A stretch of 64,000 bases of DNA. Origin: Arachnia rubra. GTDB lineage: Bacteria; Actinomycetota; Actinomycetes; Propionibacteriales; Propionibacteriaceae. The DNA lies in NCBI RefSeq assembly GCF_019973735.1, contig NZ_AP024463.1, positions 2,294,001-2,358,000 of the forward strand. The letters are read 5' to 3'. Shown here in pieces: positions 51,615-60,784 of the stretch. Position numbers and translations under genes: made by a program. The notes below the pieces were generated by a model. The model was not told where the DNA came from. It made no database searches and saw only the letters and a list, made by a program, of their open reading frames with translations. Numbering within the stretch: the first letter of the stretch is position 1; each line of letters begins with the position of its first letter.

Positions 51615-53318
51615 ATGGTGCGACGGCGTCGATGGCGGCGAATAGCAGCGTGGATCATTGGTCTGCTGCTGGCGGGGTCGATGTTCTGGGCTGCCGATGT
51701 ATTCAGCTGCGGTTTCCGTGCCGCTGGCGGGAGTCTGAATCTTCTGGAGAAGGTCTCGGCCGGGTTCTCGACGATGCGGGCGCTGCACAGTGTGTCGTGG
51801 GCTGCGGCGGATCTCCTAGCAGGCGGGGCTGTGGTGTTGTTTGCTGCTGCGGGGTGGTGTGCCTATCGGCTGGGTCAGCCGCAGCGGGCCGGGGCGGAGC
51901 ATGGCTCCGCCCGCTGGGGCAAGTCCCGGGATCTGCGGCCGTTCACGGACCCTGACATCGAGAAGAATGTTTGGTTGACGAGGGAGCATCGGATCCGCAT
52001 CACTAGGGCGGCGCGTCCGGAGCATCAGCGGAACCTCAATATCTTGTGCATCGGTTCGTCTGGGTCTGGTAAGTCTCGTTTTTTTGTGATGCCGAATCTG
52101 GATCGGGGTCTTTCGTCGGTGGTGGTGACGGATCCGAAGGGTGAGCTGCTGCGGCAGTGCCGCCCCGGCCTGGAGGAGGCCGGGTTCCGAGTGCGGGTGC
52201 TGAACCTAGTGAACTTCGCCGAGTCGGATGGGTTCAATCCCCTAAGCTATTTGCGTCCTGGGCATGAGCCGGAGGATGTGGCTTTGTTGGTGCGAACGAT
52301 TATTGCGAACACCAGTGTTCCGGGGCAGAAACCCTCGGGTGGGGATCCGTTCTGGGAACGAGCGGAAGCCGCGTTGCTGAACGCGTTGATTGCGTTTGTT
52401 GCCGCCACCGCACCGGCCGGGCAGCGGCATCTGGGTGAGGTGATGGACCTGCTGTCGCGGATGCAGGCCAGCAAGGACGACGCCTTGTCCCCGGTCGATG
52501 AGTTGTTCCTTCATGCGGCTGAGTTCGGTCAGGGGTCGGAGCTGCTCACCTATGCGGTGTCCCAGTATCGGGTGTATCAGCAGGCGGCGGCGAAGACGGC
52601 CGCATCAATTCTGGTCACTACCGGCGCAAGGCTTGCCCCGTTGCATATTCCAGCGGTCCGCCGCATCTTGGCGCAGGATACGTTGCGGCTTGATCGTGTG
52701 GGCTTCGAGCCGACCGCGGTCTTTGCGGTGATCTCGGATTCGGACAAGCAGTTCGCGTGGTTGTCGGCGTTGATGTTCTCGATGTTCTTCCAACGCTCGG
52801 TGTGGTTGGCGGATCAGCGGCCCGATGGGATGCTGCCGGTGCCGGTGACCTGTTGGATGGATGAGTTCGCCAACATCGGCCGGCTGCCGGACTTCGAGAT
52901 CTTCCTGGCCACCGTCCGTTCTCGAGGCATCTCGGCGGTGTTGATGATCCAGGCTTTGGGTCAGGGCAAAGCCCTCTATGGCGATGCCTGGACCACGATC
53001 ATGGGCAACTGCGACACCGTACTGTTCCTGGGTTCGCAGGACGCCGAGACCAGGAAGTGGGTGTCGGAGGCATTGGGTAAGGAGACAATCCGTACCGTGG
53101 ATTCGTCGATCTCGCATGGCCGCAGGGGCGGCTCCAGGAACGTCAAGACGATCGCCCGCGATTTGTTGAGTGCGGATGAGGTGGGGCGGTTGCCTGGTGG
53201 GGAGGCAATCGTATTGGTGCGGGGGCTGCCGCCGTTCCGGGGCCGGAAGCTGCGGCCTGTCACCGATGGGCAACGAACTCGACGTAAGGCTAGTGACATG
53301 GTGAGGAGTGGCAAGTGA
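51615..53318 (+). CDS. VirD4/TraG-family type IV coupling protein
   Basis: The 567-residue coupling protein links the relaxosome to the channel. Two N-terminal membrane helices (about 9-25 and 58-80) precede ARWGKSRDLRPF and the ATPase: Walker A GSSGSGKSRFF (about 147-157), VVVTDPKGELLRQCRPGLEE, Walker B-region CWMDEFANIGRLPDFEIF and LFLGSQDAETRKWVSEALG near the end. These are hallmarks of TraG/VirD4. ATG 51615 follows AGGAAGAGG; longer frames enter the previous lipoprotein. The stop overlaps the DUF4913 start (TGATG). Confidence 0.94.
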   Translation: MVRRRRWRRIAAWIIGLLLAGSMFWAADVFSCGFRAAGGSLNLLEKVSAGFSTMRALHSVSWAAADLLAGGAVVLFAAAGWCAYRLGQPQRAGAEHGSARWGKSRDLRPFTDPDIEKNVWLTREHRIRITRAARPEHQRNLNILCIGSSGSGKSRFFVMPNLDRGLSSVVVTDPKGELLRQCRPGLEEAGFRVRVLNLVNFAESDGFNPLSYLRPGHEPEDVALLVRTIIANTSVPGQKPSGGDPFWERAEAALLNALIAFVAATAPAGQRHLGEVMDLLSRMQASKDDALSPVDELFLHAAEFGQGSELLTYAVSQYRVYQQAAAKTAASILVTTGARLAPLHIPAVRRILAQDTLRLDRVGFEPTAVFAVISDSDKQFAWLSALMFSMFFQRSVWLADQRPDGMLPVPVTCWMDEFANIGRLPDFEIFLATVRSRGISAVLMIQALGQGKALYGDAWTTIMGNCDTVLFLGSQDAETRKWVSEALGKETIRTVDSSISHGRRGGSRNVKTIARDLLSADEVGRLPGGEAIVLVRGLPPFRGRKLRPVTDGQRTRRKASDMVRSGK

Positions 53319-53851
53319 TGAGTGAACATGTCGACAGCGATGCGGCTGGGGATGCGCGTGATGATGCGGTGGCCAGGTTGTCGCAGGAGGTGGCGCAGCA
53401 GAACGCCTTGTTGTTGCAGGTGATGGAGCGGTTGCAGCAGACCGAGGCCCGCACCACCAGCGTCCCCACTCGTGGTGGGAAGCAGGAGGTCGTGGTGTTG
53501 TGGCCGTGGAGCCTGGACCCGGCCCGGAGCGTGGAGGATTGGGACCGGTTGATCGTGTGGGTGGATGGGATCTGCGCGTCTCATGCGGTGACTGCGATCC
53601 CACCGTGTTGGCTGGCCCATCCCGACTTGGTGAATCAGCTCGAGGCACTCAGGTGCGCGTGGGAGACCGCCGCCGCACACCATCCTGGGCCAGAGTTGAT
53701 CTCTTGGTACACCTATAGCTGGCGGCCATTCCTGGCCTATGTACAGTCGGTGGATCGGTGCCGGAATGGGCATCATCAGCCGGATCCGGCGGCTACGGTC
53801 ACCGATGTTGGGTTCCATCCACTCGCCGCTGCCGAGGCTCCGGCGGAGTGA
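53318..53851 (+). CDS. DUF4913 family protein
   Basis: The 177-residue protein has a coiled-coil-prone N-terminus (VARLSQEVAQQNALLLQVME, about 18-37) and a C-terminal domain with LDPARSVEDWDRLIVWVDGI, HPDLVNQLEALRCAWETA and ISWYTYSWRPFLAYV. That is the DUF4913 pattern commonly encoded next to the TraG-like gene of actinobacterial conjugative elements. Function unknown; probably an accessory to the coupling protein or relaxosome. Last gene of the rightward transfer operon, followed by a hairpin terminator. Confidence 0.8.
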   Translation: MSEHVDSDAAGDARDDAVARLSQEVAQQNALLLQVMERLQQTEARTTSVPTRGGKQEVVVLWPWSLDPARSVEDWDRLIVWVDGICASHAVTAIPPCWLAHPDLVNQLEALRCAWETAAAHHPGPELISWYTYSWRPFLAYVQSVDRCRNGHHQPDPAATVTDVGFHPLAAAEAPAE

Positions 53852-53870
53852 ACTCGACCGGGTTGTGTCC

Positions 53871-53911
53871 CCGCCGGCCTTGGGCTGGCGGGGACACAAC
53901 CGTCTCATAGC
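53871..53911. terminator. 19-bp stem bidirectional terminator
   Basis: GGTTGTGTCCCCGCCGGCC, loop TTG and GGCTGGCGGGGACACAACC pair over 19 bp with one G-T wobble. It separates the convergent DUF4913 gene (ends 53851) and the relaxase gene (ends 53962). Its outer stem GGTTGTGT is also used by hairpins in the relaxase upstream region (60537, 60716). Confidence 0.85.
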
Positions 53912-53961
53912 AGCCCCAGCCAAGGGTGAGGTGGAATATTATTCCCCGTTTTGTTACCCCC

Positions 53962-56900
53962 TCAGCGTTCGGGTGCGTCGCGTTCGTGGCGGGGTGTGGG
54001 TTGTTCCGGCTGTGGTGTGTGTTGGTGTTTGAGGGCGGCTGTGTCGCGGATCCGGTCGATGAGGGGCCGGTCTTTGTCGGCCGCGATCGCACGGGCTTGG
54101 GCGTCGATGGTTTTGGCCCGTTGGGCTTCGAGGGCGCCTTGGTAGCGCTCGAGGCTGCGTTGTAGGGCAGGTTTGTTGAGATCCGCGGCACGAGCCCGGA
54201 GTTCGGTGATCTCTTGGTCGAGCGCGATCTTTGCTTGGATGGTTTCGATGAGGGGGGTGCCGGGTGCAGGGCGGAGGGTCTCGCGGGCGCGGGTCGCGGC
54301 GTCAAGGTCCATGGCCAGGGCCGCCCGTTCGGGGAGGGTCTCGAGGCGCTCGGTCAGGGCGGTGAGTTGTTGGCGGAGCTGCCATTGGTCGATGAGGTCT
54401 TGCACCGACCCTGTCTGCTGTGTCGGTTCCGCTGGCCGTATCGGTGGCGTGGGGTGCAGTGACTGAGACTTCTGCACCGCCTGCACTGCCTGCGCTGGGT
54501 GCGCTGTTTGTGCTGGGGGTGCCGATTCTGCTGGCTGTACCGGTGTCGCTGGGTGCCGCGGTTGTGGTGGGGTGATCGCCGCGGTTGGGCGGGTGATGGC
54601 GGCAGTGTGGAGGGGCTGATGGACGACGTCGTGCAGTGCCGTGTCGGGCACTGGGCCGGGTATCCGTGTGGGTGTGGGAGGCTGTGGGGCCTGGATGGGT
54701 GTGGGGGTGATGGGGATACCGAGGTGGGTGGCGAGGTCGTGAAGACGCTCCCCTGCACGGGGCCGGATCCGACTGCCTGAGTTCCGACGGCCTTGGACCT
54801 GCTGCTGGATTTCGTGGCTGACCAGGTCCCGCACCGCGTCCTGGTGCTGGGTGGGGGCGGCATCGCGGAGGGCGGCTGCGACCAGGTCGGTGTGGTAGGG
54901 CTGCTGATCGGCCGGCAGGTCGGCAATCAGCCGGGCGGCATGACGTGCCACACCGACGAGGATGTTGACGTTGCCGGCCAGGTCGCCGGCGTGGTCACGA
55001 ACCATGCCGACGAGGAGTTTCCCGGCGATGGTGGGGGCGGCATCCCCGAGCACCAAGGGCTTCTGTAGAGCTTCCGCGCCGCCGGGACGGGCTAGGAGTT
55101 CGGCGGGGTCCTTCACGGGCTGTCCGTCGGGTGGCAGGAGGAGGAAATCGTAGGCGGTGATGCCGTGGCGGACCAGGAGCTCATGGTCGCGGGCGGCGGC
55201 GGCCTGCCCGGCAGCATCGGTGTCGGTGGCCTCCCACACCCTCGCTCCTTGGTTGGCGATCGCCTGGGCTTGCTGCTCGGTGAGTGCGGTGCCGAGTGGG
55301 GCAACCCCAACCGCGCGGCCGCCAGTGGCGAGGGTGATGGCCAGGGCGTCGAAGGGTCCTTCTACGCGCACCAGGTCCGCACCCTTGGCAACCAGGTCCT
55401 GATACTCGGGCAAGCCAAAGAGGACCTCGCTCTTGTGGAACGCGCGGGTGGTGGGGGTGTTGAGGTATTTCGGCACTCGCGGGTCGGCGCCGGGACGGGC
55501 ACGGCCGACGAAACCGACCAAGTCGCCATCGAGGTTGTGGATGCCGAGGACGAGACGGTCACGGAACACATCGATGACGCCGCCGCCCTGGGCGGGTTTG
55601 GCAAGTCCGGCGTCGATGAGCTCCTGGTCGCTGGCCCCGTGGCGTCGGAGGTGTTGGACCAGCCGACTTCCTGCCGGCGCATACCCGACCACGATCTCGG
55701 GGTGGTCGGTCAGACCAGTCTTCAACCGTTCCTCGAGGTACTGCCGGGCAGCCGAGTCCTGGTAGTGGTCCTTGAAGAACTGGGCGGCCTGTTGGGTGAG
55801 GTCGAGGATCCGTTCCCGGCTGGTGAGGCCGATGAGGTCGCGTTCGAGCTCAGCGGCGGGCGTCAGCACCGGCGCGGTTGCGGGGGCCGCTTTGGTGGGT
55901 TCGCGGCGTGGCGGGGCCTTGGTGCGGGCGTGCTGGATGCGGTGGGCGGGTTCGGTGGCGGCGCGACGCATCCCACTGCTTGGTTCGGTGGTGGCTGGGG
56001 GTGCGGTGAGAACTGGTACCGGGACAGGAGGCGACGGCTCTACACCGCCATCGCTAGGAGCGTCGCCCGGGGTGGGTGTGGGGCGGCCGGTGCGAAGGTC
56101 GGAGGCGGCGGCGTGGAGGGTGTGCAGCCAGGTCGCTGCTTGGGCCCCGACGGCCTTGGATCTGGACGGGGCTGGCAGGGCGACGTTGGGGTTGGTGTGC
56201 TCGGTGAGGCCTCGCCAGGTTTCGATTTGCCCTGCGACCTGCTCCCAGCGAGCACGCTGGGCGGGCTCGTCGGGGACGGGGCCGAGATAGGTTGTGGCCC
56301 AGTCGGGTGGGTCGAGGGCGAGCGCTTGGCCGCGGGTGGTGATCGCGTCGGCGACCTGGTGGCGCATCTGGGTGAGCGCGGCCGCCCAGCTGCTCGGCAT
56401 GGCTGGATCGGTGGTGCCGTGGCCGGAGATCGCCCACGCGGGAGCACCGCACCGCTCCACCTGCCCGGGACGGGGGTCGAAGCGGCGATGGTGGGCTTCG
56501 ATCCACAACTGCTTCCGCAGCTCCTGCACCGCCACAAAGCCGAGTTCTGCACGGTCCACATCGCCCGCGAGGTTGCCGGGGCGTTCCGGCATGGTGGCGG
56601 CCTCCCGTTGCGTGGTTTCGCGGTACCACGACTTCCCGTCGAGGTCGGCGCGGGTGCAGGTCTCGTCTCGCAGCTGAGTAGCACGACGGGTTGCATCATC
56701 CCGGTCAGCGCGCAGCCGCTCCAAACGCGCATCCAGATTCTTCAAGAGCTGTTCGGGAGCGGCCGTGTCGGGGGTGCGGAGCAGCTGCCGGATGTGCCGG
56801 CGGATCTCGGTGATCGCTTTCGATGCGGCCTCGGCGCGGCCGCGGGCTGCGCGGAGTTGGATCGCGAGTTCGGCATCATCCAACGCCCCGTGGGGGCGGT

Positions 56901-59900
56901 GCTGCCAGGACGGCACCGCTTCGCCGCGTTTCGTGACTGCCGGCACGGCCTCGGTCTCACGGTGGGTGCGTTTCGTGGCTTTGAGTGCTTTGAGGGCGGT
57001 GGTTTTGTCGCAGGTGGCGGCATGGAGTTGGGCGGCGAGTTCTTGGTCGGTGAGGTGACTGAACCGGCGTACTGCATCCCGGTTCTGGCGGGCGTGCTGT
57101 TGGGCGAGGGTGAGGTGGCGGCGGATCCGCCACGCGATCAGTCCGGCCGGGGCCTCGACGCCGTCGGGCAGGTTCTCCGCGCACTCGTGGAGGATCCGGG
57201 CCGGGGTGAAACCTTGTTGTTCGGCGTCGTGGAGCGCTTTGTGGAGGCGGTGGAGCTGGGGAGATTCTTCGATCTGGCTCCACACCGCTGGATGCTCCCG
57301 CCGCAACGTCTGGTTGTAGCGGTGGGCATCGGCGCGGCGTTGCATATCGGCCAGGATGCGGACCAGGTGTGCGGGATGCCCGGCTTCGGCTTGGGCCTGG
57401 GCGATCAGCTCCCGCGCCGACGTGGCTTGCACATTTTTGGCTGCGGCGTGGCGGAGCATGTCCGGGGCGGTGTGGCCGTCGGTGATGGCCCATACCTGGT
57501 TGGAGTTACAGCCGCGGGTGAGCCCCACATACACGGCGTCATGCCCGATCGCGGTGGTGTCGAGGAGGAGGTGTGCTGAGTCGACGGTGCGGCCCTGGGC
57601 TCGGTGCACCGTCACGGCGTACCCCAGACTGCTCCATTGACGGACGTAGTCAGCGGGGAGGGTGCAGGTGCGGTCGTGGTCATCGACAACCTCGATGCTG
57701 CCGTCAGAGTTGATGGCCTCGACAGTCCAGCGGTCACCGTTTTTCACAAAGGACCGACCGGTGCCGGTGGCCAGGCGGCGGTCGTTACGTCGGGTGAGGA
57801 TCCAGTCCCCCACCCCGGCTTCTGCCCCGTCGGCCAGGGTGATCGTGGAGCTGACGTTGACGTGACCTTCGTCGATGCGGCGCTGCTGCGCCAACAGATT
57901 CAACGCGTTCACAGAACTGTTGGTGGTAGCCAGCAGCAACACGCGATCGCCCCGTTCGAGGTCCTTGGTCCATGCCTGGACCATGTGTTGATGGGTGTGC
58001 TGGGCGGTGCCGCCGTGGACCCGGCCCTGGGCCAGATACCATTCGACATCGCCCTGATCCCGCAACCTGAGCGACGCAGCCGCTTCGTGTTCGTCGGTGA
58101 AGCGGTGGAGGGTCTCGAGGCGGACGACGTCGGCCTCGTGGGTGAGCATCTTCAGGGCTCCGCCGGCGCCGATCGCCTGCAACTGGCGGTCATCCCCCAC
58201 GAGCCGTACGAATGCGCCGTTGTTGCGTGCGGTGCGGGTGATGGCGGCCAGATCGGTGGCCGAGGCCATGCCAGCCTCGTCGACGACGACCACATCGCCG
58301 GGCTGGATGTTGAGACGGCCTTGGCGATGTTCGTGGAGCCATTTCGCGATCGTGACGGATGGCATTCCGGTGGCGGTTTCGAGTTGTTCGGCGGCCGCTG
58401 CCGAGACCGTCACACCCCACGTTCGCGCTCCGGCGCTAGCGATTGCCTGGGTGGCAACACGCATGGCGGTGGTCTTCCCCGCACCTGCCGGACCAATGCC
58501 GACGGTGAGCACCTGGTCGCTGGTTGCGACTTGCTGGGCCAGGGCAATCTGGCCCGGATCGAGCTGTAGTTCCTGCTCCCCCACGACGGTGTCGAAGATC
58601 TCTTGGGTGGCGGCCGGCAGATTGATGTCGTGGGCGGCATCTACCAGGAGAGCTTCGGCTTCCAGGACCTGGGCGGAGGTGTAGAGCCGCGCCGCCGGCG
58701 GGGAGTAGATGCTGTTGCCGTCGGGGTTGAGGAGCTCGGGGAGGGCAGGTGTGGCCACGTCGGGGGTGATGGAGATCGACGCCTTCGTCAATGCGGCATC
58801 GAGCACGTCGTGGCGCAGCTCATCCGAGACCAAATCGGGTTGTGAGGCGGCCCACATATTGACTCTGGTCGAGACATGATTACGGTTCCACACCGACTGC
58901 CGGGCGCTCAACTCCGTCACGATTTCGGCTGCGACCTGGTCCACATGCACCCTTGAGCCAGGCTCTTCCGGATTCTGGACAGCAGCCGATGTGGTATCGG
59001 GTTCGGCGTCGAGTTGGGTGATGATCTCCTGCTGGATCTGCTCCGCTTCTGCTCCAAGATGGCCCCGCCACTGCTCACGCAATTCATCCCGCGTGATGGC
59101 CTGGGACTTCGGGATCCGGGTCTCCAATGTGGCCTGCTGCGCCAACGCGAGGTGGGTCTTCTTGTCGGGCTGGTGTCCGTGCTCGGCGGCGAACTCTGCG
59201 ATGAGTTGCTCGGTGCGGGCGGTGATTGCTGCCCGTCTGCCCGAGCAGCGCTCAATCAGGTCATCGCTGATCGCGGCGAGTTCCATGCCGCGGTAGTCGC
59301 CGCTGGGTGTGGTGCGTTCCCGTAGCTCCAACCCCAGCTGTTTCAGCTCATTCGCGAGCTTCTGGTTGTAGACCGATGAGGCGGTGACGGTGGCCTTGTA
59401 CAGCGACCGGGAGTCGATGGTGAGCCACCTCACTCGGCCTTGCTCGTTGGTGATCTGCACCCGATTGGCGACAACGACGTGGTCGTGGAGTTGCGGGTCG
59501 CCCTCCCGGGATTCCCAATGCCGGAAGCGGGTAGCGAGCAGCCCGTTGGTGGTGTGGAAGGCGATACCCTGGGCGCCGGTGCGGGCTCGAATGACTTCAT
59601 CCTCGAGCCACGTAATGGTTTGTTCAATGGCTGCTTCGTGCGCAGCCTCAAGTCGCTCGGCCTGCTCCGGGGAGCTGATTCCCCACGCCACCGACAACGA
59701 CTTCGGCGCTGAGAAGGTGAGGTCAAACCCGGCGACGGTGTTCTGCTTGCTGCTGAGTTCGCGGCTCATCCACTTCGCGACTTCGATGCGGCTCCCGCTG
59801 CGCCCATGCGCAGCTCTGAATTCGATCCCGGCGGTGCGCATCCTCACGCGGAGGCGCTCATCAGCCTCGAGTTCGCGACCCAAACGATGCTCTTCTGTGC

Positions 59901-60264
59901 TGAGAGCGTTGTCAATCGCTCGCTTCAGCGTACTGTCTGGGACCTGGTAGGCGGCGAATTTCCTGCCTAACCGGACGCTCTGGATGGCCTTCTTCGCGCT
60001 CACCCCGGCGGCGATCTGCTCAGCGATGAGCCGGTCTGCATCGGGATGCAGACCCTCCCCGAACAGGGCCTTCATCTGGGCCTCGGTTACCTCGCCCTCA
60101 ATGCCGAGAGCGGCCGCGCCGCGTCCCATCCACACCCCAGCTGGCGTGCCGGATTCGAGGTAGTAGTCGCCCAACTCCTGATCCTTGGAGCGGTGATCGC
60201 CACGTGCTGTGCAGGAGGTGTAGTACTCATACCCATCCCCGGCGCTGAGGCGGGAGATGGTCAT
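53962..60264 (-). CDS. MobF relaxase-helicase fused to a primase-type Toprim domain
   Basis: The 2100-residue protein starts ATG 60264 behind AGGCGG. The N-terminal TrwC-type relaxase has tyrosines at 12, 14 and 15 (GDGYEYYT), FDLTFSAPKSLSVAWG and the HUH-type metal site GDPQLHDHVVV (near 263). A RecD2/TraI-like helicase follows with Walker A GIGPAGAGKTT (about 588-598), VVVVDEAGMAS, LVGDDRQLQAIGAGG and YAVTVHRAQGRTVDSAHLLL. A charged helical spacer leads to a DnaG-like catalytic core (from about 1490; YLNTPTTRAFHKSEVLFGL), with Toprim VRVEGPFDALAIT (about 1631) and TDTDAAGQ (about 1680). The tail (about 1860-2100) is Pro/Gln-rich then helical. No CHC2 zinc finger is seen. It nicks oriT, unwinds, and may prime the transferred strand. 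Confidence 0.92.
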   Translation of the reverse strand: MTISRLSAGDGYEYYTSCTARGDHRSKDQELGDYYLESGTPAGVWMGRGAAALGIEGEVTEAQMKALFGEGLHPDADRLIAEQIAAGVSAKKAIQSVRLGRKFAAYQVPDSTLKRAIDNALSTEEHRLGRELEADERLRVRMRTAGIEFRAAHGRSGSRIEVAKWMSRELSSKQNTVAGFDLTFSAPKSLSVAWGISSPEQAERLEAAHEAAIEQTITWLEDEVIRARTGAQGIAFHTTNGLLATRFRHWESREGDPQLHDHVVVANRVQITNEQGRVRWLTIDSRSLYKATVTASSVYNQKLANELKQLGLELRERTTPSGDYRGMELAAISDDLIERCSGRRAAITARTEQLIAEFAAEHGHQPDKKTHLALAQQATLETRIPKSQAITRDELREQWRGHLGAEAEQIQQEIITQLDAEPDTTSAAVQNPEEPGSRVHVDQVAAEIVTELSARQSVWNRNHVSTRVNMWAASQPDLVSDELRHDVLDAALTKASISITPDVATPALPELLNPDGNSIYSPPAARLYTSAQVLEAEALLVDAAHDINLPAATQEIFDTVVGEQELQLDPGQIALAQQVATSDQVLTVGIGPAGAGKTTAMRVATQAIASAGARTWGVTVSAAAAEQLETATGMPSVTIAKWLHEHRQGRLNIQPGDVVVVDEAGMASATDLAAITRTARNNGAFVRLVGDDRQLQAIGAGGALKMLTHEADVVRLETLHRFTDEHEAAASLRLRDQGDVEWYLAQGRVHGGTAQHTHQHMVQAWTKDLERGDRVLLLATTNSSVNALNLLAQQRRIDEGHVNVSSTITLADGAEAGVGDWILTRRNDRRLATGTGRSFVKNGDRWTVEAINSDGSIEVVDDHDRTCTLPADYVRQWSSLGYAVTVHRAQGRTVDSAHLLLDTTAIGHDAVYVGLTRGCNSNQVWAITDGHTAPDMLRHAAAKNVQATSARELIAQAQAEAGHPAHLVRILADMQRRADAHRYNQTLRREHPAVWSQIEESPQLHRLHKALHDAEQQGFTPARILHECAENLPDGVEAPAGLIAWRIRRHLTLAQQHARQNRDAVRRFSHLTDQELAAQLHAATCDKTTALKALKATKRTHRETEAVPAVTKRGEAVPSWQHRPHGALDDAELAIQLRAARGRAEAASKAITEIRRHIRQLLRTPDTAAPEQLLKNLDARLERLRADRDDATRRATQLRDETCTRADLDGKSWYRETTQREAATMPERPGNLAGDVDRAELGFVAVQELRKQLWIEAHHRRFDPRPGQVERCGAPAWAISGHGTTDPAMPSSWAAALTQMRHQVADAITTRGQALALDPPDWATTYLGPVPDEPAQRARWEQVAGQIETWRGLTEHTNPNVALPAPSRSKAVGAQAATWLHTLHAAASDLRTGRPTPTPGDAPSDGGVEPSPPVPVPVLTAPPATTEPSSGMRRAATEPAHRIQHARTKAPPRREPTKAAPATAPVLTPAAELERDLIGLTSRERILDLTQQAAQFFKDHYQDSAARQYLEERLKTGLTDHPEIVVGYAPAGSRLVQHLRRHGASDQELIDAGLAKPAQGGGVIDVFRDRLVLGIHNLDGDLVGFVGRARPGADPRVPKYLNTPTTRAFHKSEVLFGLPEYQDLVAKGADLVRVEGPFDALAITLATGGRAVGVAPLGTALTEQQAQAIANQGARVWEATDTDAAGQAAAARDHELLVRHGITAYDFLLLPPDGQPVKDPAELLARPGGAEALQKPLVLGDAAPTIAGKLLVGMVRDHAGDLAGNVNILVGVARHAARLIADLPADQQPYHTDLVAAALRDAAPTQHQDAVRDLVSHEIQQQVQGRRNSGSRIRPRAGERLHDLATHLGIPITPTPIQAPQPPTPTRIPGPVPDTALHDVVHQPLHTAAITRPTAAITPPQPRHPATPVQPAESAPPAQTAHPAQAVQAVQKSQSLHPTPPIRPAEPTQQTGSVQDLIDQWQLRQQLTALTERLETLPERAALAMDLDAATRARETLRPAPGTPLIETIQAKIALDQEITELRARAADLNKPALQRSLERYQGALEAQRAKTIDAQARAIAADKDRPLIDRIRDTAALKHQHTPQPEQPTPRHERDAPER

Positions 60265-60320
60265 CACACCGCCTATCGTAGCTCATGGTCCGCTTCATGT
60301 ACTGAAAGTGCCAGTAGTGT

Positions 60321-60423
60321 GACGGCTGGAAGGGCCTTGAACCCCTTCTGTATTGAGGAGAAAGTAGGAGCGAAGCGACTTCCGAAATATGCTCAGAAGG
60401 GGTTCAAGGCCCTTCCAGCCGTC
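60321..60423. repeat. Perfect 30-bp inverted repeat with 43-nt spacer
   Basis: The left arm 60321-60350 (starting GACGGCTGGAAGGGCCTTGA, ending CCCCTTCTG) is the exact reverse complement of 60394-60423. The spacer 60351-60393 shows no gene. There are no matching flanking target duplications, so a MITE is not favoured. It lies 57 bp upstream of the relaxase start, where MobF oriTs are usually found. Confidence 0.85.
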
Positions 60424-60448
60424 TTGGACACGCGAAGCGTGTCCAAGA
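60422..60448. repeat. 12-bp stem, 3-nt loop hairpin
   Basis: TCTTGGACACGC, GAA, GCGTGTCCAAGA: a perfect 12-bp hairpin that shares its first two bases with the end of the 30-bp inverted repeat. Together the two form a compound structure directly upstream of the relaxase gene. Could be a relaxase-binding hairpin or a terminator. Confidence 0.8.
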
Positions 60449-60499
60449 TTTAACGACTTACCAAAGTGAGATGATCGCCTGACTTGAAGTGTTTTGAAA

Positions 60500-60750
60500 G
60501 TTGTACCTGCTCCGTCAGGAGTGGGTACAACTGGAAGTGGTTGTGTCGCCCTCGATGGGCGGCACAACCACCACAACCTGCGTCCCGGCAAGACAGCATC
60601 CGTGCAGCCAGGTCGGCTCCGCGAGGCGGATGGTCGGGCCTCGATGGCCCGGTCATCCGCAACAGCCCAGCCACCACGAAACCATGAACCCGACGGCGGA
60701 CTGGTTTGTGCACCGTGGTTGTGTGTGGCCTCGATGGCCTCACACAACCA
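60500..60750. repeat. Array of four long hairpins, three with TCGAT loops
   Basis: H1 60500-60531 (arms GTTGTACCTGCTCC, loop GTCA, two mismatches). H2 60537-60571 (left arm GTGGTTGTGTCGCCC, loop TCGAT). H3 60626-60660 (left arm GCGGATGGTCGGGCC, loop TCGAT). H4 60716-60750 (left arm TGGTTGTGTGTGGCC, loop TCGAT). H2-H4 have 15-nt arms with one or two mismatches and centres 89 and 90 bp apart. The stretch has no credible gene and separates the divergent relaxase and HTH genes, so it is a candidate oriT/regulatory region. H4 overlaps the -35 position of the HTH gene promoter (TAAACT at 60761). Confidence 0.8.
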
Positions 60751-60784
60751 ACAAGCGCGGTAAACTGTGCTTGTGCGGAAGACA

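Noticed and set aside
55165..57579. An 804-codon plus-strand open frame opposite the relaxase
   Set aside because: Antisense shadow of the relaxase spacer and Toprim region; Gly/Val-rich with no motif and no ribosome site of note.
60321..60423. MITE or insertion sequence remnant
   Set aside because: No target-site duplication flanks the 30-bp arms and no second copy is seen in the window.
60500..60750. Integron attC-like sites
   Set aside because: Hairpin ends read GTT...AAC, the reverse of the attC core order (AAC...GTT), and there are no cassette genes.
60500..60750. CRISPR array
   Set aside because: The roughly 90-bp period units share only the loop and part of the stem; there are no identical direct repeats and no cas genes.
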